Below are positions 26,401 through 35,126 of a DNA stretch of 64,000 nucleotides, one piece after another. This stretch comes from Biomphalaria glabrata (lineage: Eukaryota > Mollusca > Gastropoda > Planorbidae): contig NC_074711.1 of NCBI RefSeq assembly GCF_947242115.1, forward strand, positions 3,529,001 through 3,593,000. Direction: 5' to 3'. Under the pieces are notes generated by a model. That model was not told the DNA's origin. It did not search any database and worked only from the letters and a program-made list of their open reading frames with translations. The translations under genes were made by a program, and so were the position numbers. The first letter of the stretch is position 1; each line of letters opens with the position of its first letter.

Positions 26401-27531
26401 TGTTTCATGATGTGTGCTATTCCATTGAATTGTGTTTTCAGCAGTGTCCAGATCAAAACAAACATCAGTTTTAGAACAAGCAATGAAACAAATAAAATGC
26501 TTGTAAATATTTTTTTTTACAAATTTGAAATAATGAAATGACAATAAATACCCAAGTTTTGCAATTATTTAAAATTTATATAGACCTACATTTTTTGTAT
26601 AACATTTAAACTAGCCTTTGCATTGTCACTTCTAAACTAGCCTGTACATTGTCAGTGCTAATCTAATCTATACGTATCAATACTAAATAGTCAAGGTTAA
26701 GTTATCTTGTACATCGTCAGTGCTAAATTGCCTATATGAACATTCTCAATGTTAAATACGTCTACATATGGTCAAAGCTGAACAAGCTAATGCAAGCAAG
26801 TCAAGTTTGAGCGAGGCTGATTATATAAAAGTCATCTTAGTCTGTGGTTTATGCAGTCAGGATTGAACACAGTAATCTTTGAGCTCATAAGAGATGAGAT
26901 TGTTTTTTACCTTTGACTATGAAGCATTTTTATAACGTAGCCAGTGCAATAATCTCCCCAGTAAATGCCCTATTAGCGCTGCTTGAACTCGGAGACATCC
27001 GAAATTCAAAATTTAAGCCTTCATTAATATTTAAACTTGAGATCCCATAGTTTCAAAACCTAGAGCTATATCACTTGACCAACATTATGTTGGTTAAGAG
27101 AAAGAAATGCAAAAAAAATATTTTTCTTAATAAGTCTATAAGTGTATGATGTGTATGTCAGTATTCAAACTTTTTTTGAAAATTAATGTATTTATAAAAT
27201 ACCTTCTGTCTAAATTAATACATTCTTTGACCTATTAGTGGATCACAAACCGTCAGTTACTATGAAACTTAGCAGTATTTATTTATATCAAACTATGCTA
27301 CTTAATGTGATCACACTTTAAAAAATAATCAATGACTTTTACAAAAAAAATAATACTTTTCTTATTTAAAATTTACAATGTATAGTTTATAATTGCAAAT
27401 TGTTCCTTTAATCAACCTAACCATTTTTTTGTTTTCAGAGTCATCCATTTATGCGCAGTCAACAAAGTTTAATACCTTCTGTCATCTCTCAACTTGTTTC
27501 CACCAAAAAACAATTTTTAAATAACTCCTAG
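16186..27531 (+). CDS. MAP2K5: MAP kinase kinase 5 (MEK5), dual-specificity kinase
   Basis: Nineteen exons keep frame: 16186-16284, 17229-17277, 18018-18085, 18173-18242, 19017-19057, 19736-19809, 19978-20085, 20268-20307, 20538-20606, 20747-20828, 20995-21105, 22047-22120, 23833-23883, 24332-24403, 24585-24614, 25398-25463, 25916-25977, 26083-26128, 27439-27531. The product is 434 residues (human about 448). An N-terminal PB1 domain (residues 1-95; TAFEYEDEDGDRITVRSDEE) marks MEK5 among MEKs; it docks MEKK2/3 and ERK5. The linker RNIHGLKV is conserved. Kinase landmarks: Gly loop GAGNGG 161-166, Lys183, HRD 269-271, DFG 289-291, activation residues Ser299 and Thr303, APE 312-314. Family role: phosphorylates ERK5 (MAPK7). 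Oddity: subdomain IX reads AEVWSLG, with Glu326 in place of the usual Asp. Introns carry SINEs and a LINE. Confidence 0.96.
16488..16600 (+). mobile_element. SINE family A, head and proximal body
   Basis: It starts AGGATGGCTGCCAG, with A-box-like TGGTATAAAAGCGCTGGAC and B-box-like GGTTCAAACCCTAC, then GCCATCCTGCAGGAGGTTT. It lies in MAP2K5 intron 1, about 100 bases from an oppositely oriented copy. Confidence 0.75.
16700..16868 (-). mobile_element. SINE family A, inverted copy
   Basis: On the - strand the head GGATGGCTGCCTGGTCATGC is followed by GCGCTGGACTGTCG, the B box GGTTCAAAACCTGC, then CGGGAAGTTTGGACTAGGAA and the CTGAAGGAACATCC tail. Together with the + copy at 16488 it forms an inverted pair in the MAP2K5 pre-mRNA. 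Confidence 0.8.
18465..18710 (+). mobile_element. SINE family B, nearly full length
   Basis: The tRNA Ser/Leu-like head has a box A (GCTGAGTGGTTAAACTG) and a box B (GGGTTTGAATC). The body (GGGTACCTGACTTTAGT, AAAGTAAAGGCGGTTGGTC) and tail (CTTAACATCATCTACCC, GCATGGTCTGAAAG) follow. In MAP2K5 intron 4. Confidence 0.85.
20442..20472. repeat. (TA)n microsatellite
   Basis: About 15 TA units in MAP2K5 intron 8. Confidence 0.95.
21222..21845 (-). mobile_element. 5'-truncated LINE (I/Jockey-like, RNase H end) in MAP2K5 intron
   Basis: On the - strand, upstream of the longest open stretch, WIPGHIGIMGNEKADKLSKE is the C-terminal part of a LINE RNase H domain. It is followed by FQLRTGHTPLLNYHLNKI and CRHC...ETVNHILFECP, the Cys/His region typical of I- and Jockey-type ORF2 ends. 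The element ends in (GAA)n. GTTCTAT at 21215-21221 and 21846-21852 is its target duplication. Several frame breaks are visible; it is dead and antisense to MAP2K5. Confidence 0.85.
22597..22700 (-). mobile_element. LINE 3' tail fragment, CATGACGCGTAGGA family
   Basis: The stretch CTGCTAAGTCATTGATTTTT...CTGG, then CCCCTTCCACGC, is a diverged match on the - strand to the last coding part of the family seen at 29940-30000 and 54730-54800. In MAP2K5 intron 12. Confidence 0.5.
23090..23690. repeat. Unrecognised non-coding block, G+C richer, probable transposon remnant
   Basis: Within MAP2K5 intron 12 this 600-base block is markedly richer in G+C than its surroundings, and neither strand keeps a frame. 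Long stretches of the - strand would read as protein between many stops, which suggests a decayed LINE or other coding repeat. No family motif was found. Confidence 0.35.
23935..24010 (+). repeat. Second copy of the dispersed repeat seen at 8890
   Basis: GACCTACATATTTTACCACA and the following 45 bases align with 8893-8960 at clearly above-chance identity. In MAP2K5 intron 13. Confidence 0.55.
24190..24290 (+). mobile_element. SINE family B tail
   Basis: Only the 3' body is present: ATTAACCGTTGGCCAAAGAA, CTTAACATCATCTGCCC and GCAAGGTCTGAATGGGAAAC. It lies 40 bases before MAP2K5 exon 14. Confidence 0.75.
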
Positions 27532-28007
27532 TAGTCACATCAAATTAACAAGTGGAAGAGAAGCATGCAAGATGAACCAGTGTCTAGGAAAATATATACA
27601 GTTTTATTCTTTGAGTCATGGCTTACAAAAGACACGAGTCTCTTGGACTACTTATAAACATTTCTGCTCTAAACACATCCACATGAAGACGTATATGTGG
27701 CGGGGAAACATATATTTTGGCTCTTGGGACATAAACAGCCTAGCAGACTTTAGTACAACTTATATGCCGCTACAGGCATCAAGAAAAATCAGTCCTAGCA
27801 GGATGTATGATAATATACAGATTTCTTCTACAAGCACACACCACTTTGTTAATTGTTAAACCGAATATTGGCAAGGTGGAACAACTCTGTTACACATAAA
27901 TAGTAATACCTGGGGAAATATGTATGTTTCTGTTGTAAGCACAAAGGATTAAATGACTTCAAACAACTCGGATAATGATCATGGACAAAAGAGAATAAGG
28001 AATTAAG

Positions 28008-28400
28008 ATAAAGGATAGAGAAGATGTTAGATAAAGGATAAAGAAGATGTTAGATAAAGGATAGAGAAGATGTTAGATAAAGGATAGAGAAGATGTTAGA
28101 TAAAGGATAGAGTAGATGTTAGATAAAGGATAGAGAAGATGTTAGATAAAGAATAGAGAAGATGTTAGATACAGGATAGAGAAGATGTTAGATAAAGGAT
28201 AGAGAAGATGTTAGATAAAGAATAGAGAAGATGTTAGATACAGGATAGAGAAGATGTTAGATAAAGGATAGAGAAGATGTTAGATAAAGGATAGAGTAGA
28301 TGTTAGATAAAGGATAGAGAAGATGTTAGATAAAGGATAGAGAAGATGTTAGATACAGCATAGAGAAGATGCTAGATAAAGGATAGAGTAGATGTTAGAT
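28008..28400 (+). repeat. 23-bp minisatellite, about 17 copies, in MAP2K5 3' UTR
   Basis: The unit is close to AGATAAAGGATAGAGAAGATGTT. Copies differ at a few sites (AAAGAATAG, TACAGGATAG, GAGTAGATG), and these variants recur in blocks, which suggests spread of multi-unit segments. The array lies downstream of the MAP2K5 stop and before an AATAAA at 28857, so it is probably transcribed in the 3' UTR. Confidence 0.93.
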
Positions 28401-28856
28401 AATGAAGTTCAAACTCATGAACTCTCTAGCTTGAACTTCGGGCATCACCTCAAGCAAAATAGCACATTTTAATTTATATATAAGCAGAATCTGATAGCCT
28501 TCAGCATATGCCATTGTGCTAGAAAGAAATGTTACGAAATAGACTGATGATCTACAGTGCAAGAGAAAGTTAAACAATTACACAATGTAGTGTAACTATG
28601 TTGTTTATTTTCCATGTGTTTCTAGCGTGTCTGAAAGAAATGTCCATTGTGTGTCCATAGAACTTGAATAATCAATCATGTGAGACATATATGTGCTCGT
28701 TTATTGTTTACTGTGATCTTGTTGATAAAGGCCAAAAAATATGTAATTCTAGTAGAGTTATTTTATTACACATATTTTGTGTGATAAATCTACTTTGTAT
28801 CAGTTACTACCTGTACATATATATATATGATTACAAGTGCCATTATGCTTCTATAC

Positions 28857-28862
28857 AATAAA
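28857..28862 (+). promoter_or_regulatory. Candidate poly(A) signal of MAP2K5
   Basis: This AATAAA follows the stop codon by about 1.33 kb and is followed by a T-rich stretch (CATTCTCTTTCTTATTGTCT). Earlier alternatives are not obvious. Confidence 0.5.
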
Positions 28863-28889
28863 TAATAGCATTCTCTTTCTTATTGTCTT

Positions 28890-29380
28890 TCATGATAATT
28901 TTGATTCGTTCCTATTGGTTAAATATTCTAATTACTGGTCAACTTAAAAATTAAGGGTCTGTCCTCATAAACATTTATATTATTTGATCCAGTTTGAAGT
29001 ATTGGAAACTTTATTTGATCAAATAAAATTACTTATAGAGTAGCTGTATGATTGATCACAAAACTCACAGCTAAGAATGACCCAATATTCAGAAACATAT
29101 CCAAACAGAAATTAAAACGAAAACAGCAATAAGGTTTCAAGTGTTCAAATAATTATTTTCCAAAATTTTTTGATCCTATAATATGTCAAAATGTGTATTA
29201 AAGAGTCTTATTAATCTAAAGAGTTAATAATAATTAAACAAGAAAAATATTTTAAATAACTTTTTTACAAACAAAGCTTGTTTCAATTAGTTTGGATCAG
29301 TCATGTAATTAAATTTGTAATAGATCTAGACTAACAGTAAAAAAGCATTTATAAAAATAAATTAAAAAAAAAAAAAGGAG
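28890..29380. other. AT-rich intergenic DNA
   Basis: No coding frame, repeat family or regulatory motif is recognisable in this stretch. Confidence 0.5.
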
Positions 29381-29389
29381 GAGAAAATG

Positions 29390-29455
29390 ATGTGAATTCG
29401 AACTCATGATTCAAGCCTTCTCAAACCAACACTATAACCACTCTGCTAGTGCTTA
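29390..29455 (-). mobile_element. tRNA-like SINE head (third type)
   Basis: The - strand has a box-A-like GCAGAGTGGTTATAGTGTTG and a box-B-like GAGTTCGAATTC at tRNA-like spacing. It does not match family A or B. No CCA end or clear cloverleaf is seen, so a tRNA-derived SINE head is likelier than a tRNA gene. Confidence 0.45.
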
Positions 29456-29671
29456 TGAACCGGGAAGATTGTACAGTTATCTTATCACAATGCTTCTAGT
29501 GATGCCATGTTTCTCCCTCAAAAGTTACAGTTTGCAGGCTTTTTCAGTGCAGGGATCAAAGGCTGGGAACTTACTCCCTATTGACCTCAAACAGAAAACA
29601 TGCTTCATTACATTCATCTGTTCAAAACTTTTTTTCAGATTAGTTTGTCATTATAGCTCTCATCTTAATGT

Positions 29672-30168
29672 TTCTTATTCAAAATAGAGCAATGAGATTC
29701 ATAACAAATGAATATTCACTAGAGTAACACCTTTAGTAAAATCACTAAATTTAGAAAGCCTTCAGGACAGAAGACTCAAAAGTAAAGTAGCAATTATACA
29801 TAAAACACTGAACCATAAACATCAAATACAAAAACAAAATTTAATAAAATACTATGAAAGATAAAGGCACATTCCTCATCCCATATGCTCGGACAAATTT
29901 ATACTAATGCCCCTTCTTCCCTAGTGCTATTAGAGCATGGAATGGGTTGCCTGAGCTAGCCAGGAAAACCAGTGACTTGGCAGAATTTAAGTCATTGGTT
30001 AATATGCATGACTAAATGCATGACGCGTAGGACGTACTCATCTTCTTTTTTGAAGTAACGTCTGTATTATATAAGATAAGAAGATAATTTTATCACAGCG
30101 CCTTGAGTGTACATTATGTTTGTTAACATGCGCAGCGCTCTATAAATTAAATGATGATGATTATTATT
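29672..30168 (+). mobile_element. LINE 3' end, CATGACGCGTAGGA family
   Basis: The end of the ORF matches 58155-58500 (GAGATTCATAACAAATGAAT, then AGAGTAACACCTTTAGTAAA). It is followed by the family tail CATGACGCGTAGGACGTA, the TCTTCTTTTTTGAAG hairpin, TTGTTAACATGCGCAGCGC, and an ATG/ATT-rich end. This is the most complete 3' tail in the window. 5' truncated and frame-broken. Confidence 0.8.
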
Positions 30169-30169
30169 G

Positions 30170-30714
30170 TCCTTTTATTGAAGTTCTTGTTAATATAAAG
30201 ATGTAATCTTACCTATGGTTAACTAAAATTAACAGGAAAACGTCATGTCATGTTAGCAAAAAACTATGAATACAAACTATCAATAACAATTATTCTTTCT
30301 GAAGTCAGAGCCAATGCAGAATCCATGAAAAATAATGCCTACAGTCTGGACACTGCACAAGGTTCAGCTTGACACCTGCTAAACATGAGCAGTGTGGATT
30401 TTGTAGCTGATAAGTACACTGCAGGCAACCTAAAAGCAACCATTGAATAACACAAAATGTCTATTAAATCTAGTATTAAATTGTAAAAATGTATGTGCCT
30501 AAACTGTCCAGACTCAGTGTTTTAAAACAAAAATTATTCTTTTTGGAAGACCATAAGTAGCTGTTGCCTCTAGGAATACATGCTTAAATAAGTTTTTAAA
30601 ATTTTATTTACTTTCATTGACAAATAACAAAACAATATATAAGTGTTATGAAAGATTGATTAGTTCCTTTTTTTTTTTACACTATGTTTACTATAGTTTA
30701 CTTGTACTGGGGTA
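30170..30714. other. AT-rich intergenic DNA
   Basis: No gene or repeat family recognised. Confidence 0.45.
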
Positions 30715-31056
30715 TGTTATATGTTTTACACTGCAAAGAACTTGAAGACTCAACTTTCAGCTTCATATAACTTTATTGACTATTAACTCTAACAATTCGT
30801 CACTGTAACATGTAGCGTAGAAGACTGTACAATATCTGTCAGTTTACAGTTAGCTATACTTCGTTGCAATTCATCTCTTCACTTCGTTGCAATTCATCTC
30901 TTCTCAACTTGCCGTATTCCACAGAACAGACCACCGACACACTTCCCAGTGTCGCTCCAGGTCTCCCAAAGCTGAACCAAGGCGTACTCAAGTCTACCGA
31001 ATCGGAGCCGTACACGTCTTACATCGACTGTATCTGGTCACTGGTCATTTGTAACA
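30715..31056 (-). mobile_element. Possible solo LTR fossil
   Basis: On the - strand it would start TGTTACAAATGACCAGTG and end ATATAACA. A TCAATAAAGT lies inside, as in an LTR poly(A) site, and a 22-bp direct repeat is at about 30858-30903. No matching target duplication is visible, so the assignment to a gypsy-type LTR is weak. Confidence 0.3.

Positions 31057-31110
<54 letters not shown>
31057..31110. repeat. (TA)n microsatellite
   Basis: About 27 TA units with one interruption. They may be the 3' tail of the adjacent antisense LINE. Confidence 0.95.
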
Positions 31111-31111
<1 letters not shown>

Positions 31112-31113
<2 letters not shown>

Positions 31114-31965
31114 TCCTTTTGTCTCGAAAGGCAATGGATGCGCCCAAATGAGTCACTGGTTTTAGTTTAATCTTGAGACGGGGCAGAATCTGGTTTGGCT
31201 AATCAAGCCAATTCTAGAATGGCAGACTTTGCCACAATTCGTACATGTGTATGCCTCTGATTTAGGGCTAGCAGACAGGGCAGCTTTCTTTTTTTCCCCT
31301 CTTGATTAAAGCCGCTTCAATTCTTTTGTTCTCAGCAAGGGTTGTCCCAGCACGCACACTCTGTCTCCATTCACTCCGGTCTTTGGCTATGTTTTCCCAC
31401 ATACTTTCACTGATGCCTGTAGCTCTCGTGTCTCGCTTGCAGACATCTCTATATGTTAGTCTTGGGCGGCCCTTGGGTCTGACTCCTTCCACAAGCTCAG
31501 CATATAAGATATCTTTCGGGATTCTACCATCTGGCATGCGGGTGACATGTCCGAGCCAGCGTAATCTTCTTTGTGTCAGGAGAGCATAAATGCTGTTCAT
31601 ATTGGCCAATCTCAAAACTTCCTGATTGGAAACATGGTCCCTCCAAGAGATGCCCATTATGCGTCTCAGGCAGCGCAAGTGGAAACTATTCAATCTGTGC
31701 TCTTGGTACATGTATGTTGACCAGCTTTCACTGCCATAAAGGAGAGTGCTCACAACACAAGCGTTGTAGACTAGGATTTTGGTCGCTGTGGTCAATTTAC
31801 CATTTTCCCAGACGCGCTTGGAGAGTTTTGCCAATGCTGTGGTAGCTTTTCCTATCCTTTTTGTCAGCTCGATGTCTAAATCTAGGTTACTGACAATTGT
31901 TGAACCCAAGTAGGTAAATTCCTGCACCACTGAAAGGGTGTGGTTCCCAATATGTATTGTAGGTA
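31112..31965 (-). mobile_element. LINE ORF2 C-terminal part (reverse transcriptase thumb and zinc finger)
   Basis: A 220-residue open stretch on the - strand (31930-31268) reads QEFTYLGSTIVSNLDL, LVYNACVVSTLLYGSESW, HLRCLRRIMGISWRDHVSN and RRLRWLGHVTRMPDGRIPKD, the thumb and C-terminal region of a LINE reverse transcriptase. Further on, in another frame, YTCTNCGKVCHSRIGLISQT is the C-terminal zinc finger of such elements. The catalytic RT core and endonuclease are missing (5' truncation). The 3' end meets a TA repeat. An I/Ingi- or RTE-like clade is possible; I cannot decide. Confidence 0.85.
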
Positions 31966-32492
31966 TTATCTGCCATGCCCAGAAATAATATTAATTATAT
32001 ACTAGAAAAGATTTTGAAATCTTGTTTTAATAGTAGCAGCCAAAAGATGATATATAAACATGCAGACATTGGTTTCAAAGTATTTCTCTTCATTGGGGAT
32101 TGTTACATATGTTGGTCACAGGGTCTTTGTATGCAGCCACAAGAAATATCACACTCTAAAGACTAAAAGAAAGCTTTACTATTATTTTGCCTTGAGAATT
32201 AACTTACTGGTATTTAAATATGAGTAACCCAAGTTAAACATTCCGGCTACATCTATTTTGAGATGATATAGTCTTGTAGATTCTATAATTATCTACATGG
32301 GCGCCCGCAGGATTGTTTGCAGGGGGGTGCAAGTTACCATCTATGGCTCAAAGTTGTAGCTTCCAACTTTTTTTTTATTACTAAGAATATTAAAGAAAAG
32401 AATTGTTGCACCTTGCCACCCATAACTATGTGATATTAAGTTCACTGTAAATGCTTGTTACATGAAATTTTCATACTGCTGCTGCTCTTAGG

Positions 32493-32518
32493 CCTATATA
32501 TATATATATATATATATA
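32493..32518. repeat. (TA)n microsatellite
   Basis: About 13 TA units inside the hAT-type element. Confidence 0.9.
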
Positions 32519-32879
32519 TTGTTGCTGCCAGTACGTGCTTCGTCGATACAAATCAATGTTTTGACTTAGATGGCATGTGAATAACTAGTTTTATATCTTT
32601 TATTTTAAACCTATCTTATCGAGCGCTAACACTAACCGCAACTCCACGAGACGTAAATGCATGCACCAGGACAACTGCACTCTTCGATCTTATTCAAAGA
32701 AACCTTCACCTATATCAAATCAAAAAACATCTTGCTAGGAGTTTTCATCCAAGAAAAAAAAATGCAACAAAACCAATAACCAATCAAAAACTTTTAACAT
32801 ATTCTAGGCCTCTTTACTAAAATAATGATAACTATTAATTATGTGGAAATGAAAACCAATCTTCACGATTATAACGTGC

Positions 32880-33003
32880 TATAGCCAGGAAAACCAGTGA
32901 CTTGGCAGAATTTAAGTCCTTGGTTAATATGCATGACTGAATGCATGACGCGTAGGACGTAATCATCTTCTTTTTTGAAGTAACGGCTATATTATATAAG
33001 ATA
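32880..33003 (+). mobile_element. LINE 3' tail, CATGACGCGTAGGA family
   Basis: It carries AGCCAGGAAAACCAGTGACT, GCATGACGCGTAGGACGTAA and TCTTCTTTTTTGAAGTAACG, as in the other family members. It sits 27 bases before the gypsy 5' LTR. Confidence 0.8.
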
Positions 33004-33030
33004 TAGAATATTGAATTGTAATACTATAAT

Positions 33031-33217
33031 TGTGTTAATATTAGAAGATATTACGTCATTGTTTGTTGTTTATGTTTTATGCGAAAGCAAAGAATCGGAC
33101 GGAAATAAAAGTTAGTTATATATGTCTACCTTGATCAAGACAGTCTCGTTATTAGGCCTATCATTATTAATTAGTAACGTCTACAGTAATTTATTATTAA
33201 TCTGTGACTACAGAACA
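33031..33217 (+). repeat. 5' LTR of the gypsy fossil
   Basis: TGTGTTAATATTAGAAGATA opens both LTRs. The end is fixed by the ACAGAACA end shared with the 3' copy and by the TGGTGTCAGA that follows. Confidence 0.85.
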
Positions 33218-33415
33218 TGGTGTCAGATTTGTTTTCAGATCTTGTGTCAGATCTGGTGTTAGATTAGGTGTCAAATCTAGTGTCACATTGCTTTAAAGTG
33301 CTGGTAACAGGTAGATTTAGATCTAGTGGTTTCTAAATTGCTAAAAGTAGGCTACATTTTAAGTTCATGTTGTTAGATCTAGATCTAAACATAGAATCTA
33401 GAATCTGTACGAATA

Positions 33416-33778
33416 ATGGAATTATTCGATCCTCCTAAGCCGTTGTCACTATACGGTAATCTATCTGAAAGATGGAAAACATGGAGACAAAGTTTTGAAC
33501 TGTTTATGGTCGCCACTGAAAAAAATACGAAGCCCGAGCCAGTGAAGAAAGCTTTATTGTTACACCTGATCGGTGAACCCGCTCGCGACATGTACAATAC
33601 TTTTCAAGTATGTGAAGATGAGACTGTAGACAAACTCATTGAAAGGTTTCAGAATCATTTTTTGCCTAAGTCCAACACTGTGTATGACAGATTTAAATTC
33701 TTTTCAAGAAAGCAGAAAGACGGAGAAACGTTTGAACAGTATTATACTGAGTTAAAGAATTTGGCAAAAGAATGCAAG
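33416..33778 (+). pseudogene. Gypsy gag remnant, 5' part
   Basis: Reads as a retrotransposon capsid-type Gag (MELFDPPKPLSLYGN..., W-x-x-W-R-Q-x-F, LIGEPARDMYN, ETFEQYYTELKNLAKEC). The reading stops where the younger LTR element is inserted, and the rest of gag resumes after 38211. Part of a fossil element. Confidence 0.85.
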
Positions 33779-34942
33779 TGTGAGCTTGCGCTCCCAGAGC
33801 TATATTTTTATATATTTTATTTTTATAGGCTAGTGCCAAACTTATTATTAGTACTTCCGCTTTTTGTGTATAAAAAGTGATGCCACGCTGTTTTAAAACA
33901 GTTCAGTGTACAGTTGACCAGTGGTCAGTACCATATCTGTCTGTGCGACAGCTAAAGATCGTTGTGGTCTGTCATCTAATTATATTTTTATTCCTGTACC
34001 TGGGACGGCCTGTAAGTGTAGAAATATTTTATATTTTTTACTAGATCTATCCTATGTGTAAAGTAATTATTTTATTTTCTACTTGGACTATTTGTCATAG
34101 TAGTTGGCAACATGCTGTACGGAAGATGGCGGCGTCCATCAGTCCTAATAGAATATAGATCTAATATAGTTTTGCATTTATGTATTGCAGGCTATTATTA
34201 CTGCTGTGTAACTGCTGTGTAACTGCTGTGTTGCTGCTTTTAACTGCTGCTTTGAGCTGCTGTTTATAACTACTGTTGTTAGATCTATTCTAATTCTAGG
34301 GAAGCTAGAATCTAGTGTTATTTTGTTTCTGTAGTGTGGCCTTATTAGTGGCTTAGTTATAGTCTGTTTCTTGCTTTAGCTAGTTAGTAATTAGTTTAGT
34401 CTAGTTAGTAAGGTACTAAGACTTAAAGTGTTCTGGTTTTAGTGTTAGTGTTATGAGTGAAATAGTAGGATATTGTAGATCTAGACTAGTTTATTGTAGT
34501 GTGTTTATTGTAGATCTAGGTCTAGTGTAGTAGTTTTAGTGATTTAGTTAGATAGTTGTTTTGATCAGTTTGTGTCAGATAGTTGGTTTGGTTAGTTTGG
34601 TAGTGTTTGTAGTGGTGTAGATTTAGAGGGTAGTTTATAGTGGTTAGTGTATATATTATATTTTATTATTATTTGATTCCATGTAAATAAAGTTTCTTTT
34701 TGTTTTATTTATCGTAAACTAAAGTTTGTTATTGCTTTCTTTTAGTTATCTTGTTTCCATTTAGTTTAGTTTAGTATGTCTGGTTACTTAGGTGACTCTA
34801 GCCCCTTGGTCGTAGACTGAGGTGTCACAGATGAGCCCACCCAGTAGCGCAAACATCTGCCTACTGTTGGTAAATTTTAATGTTGAGCAGCAGAGAATAG
34901 GTCATCTCTCTACCGCACTCGCGCCTGCCTGACCTGCTCACA
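33779..34942 (+). repeat. 5' LTR of the gag-only element
   Basis: 1164 bp; contains CTGCTGTGTAACTGCTG-type short repeats, many AGATCTAG words, and an AATAAAG near 34687 that could serve as a poly(A) signal. Confidence 0.95.
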
Positions 34943-35126
34943 TTTTTGGTGTCAGAAGTGGGATCTGTGCTTGAGTGACCAGACTTGTATTTTTTATTGG
35001 GATAGATTAGGTTTGCGTAGGAGTTTAGGCATTGATAGGCGGTATAGATAGTGTTAGTTTAGTTGTTTTTTTTGGGTATTGTTATTGAGAGTTTAGTAGG
35101 CTTTATTTTGTTGAGTAGTTACGTAG

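Noticed and set aside
27572-27859. 95-residue + strand open frame after MAP2K5
   Set aside because: It is in the MAP2K5 3' UTR with no recognisable domain; probably chance.
28404-28439. Perfect 9-bp hairpin (GAAGTTCAA...TTGAACTTC) just after the minisatellite
   Set aside because: Short and AT-rich; could be chance. No evidence for a structural RNA.
29390-29455. A functional tRNA gene on the - strand
   Set aside because: Box A- and box B-like stretches are present, but no full cloverleaf or terminator could be drawn. A SINE head fits better.
31302-31589. Two + strand open frames (31302-31589, 31573-31845)
   Set aside because: They are antisense shadows of the LINE reverse-transcriptase end on the - strand.
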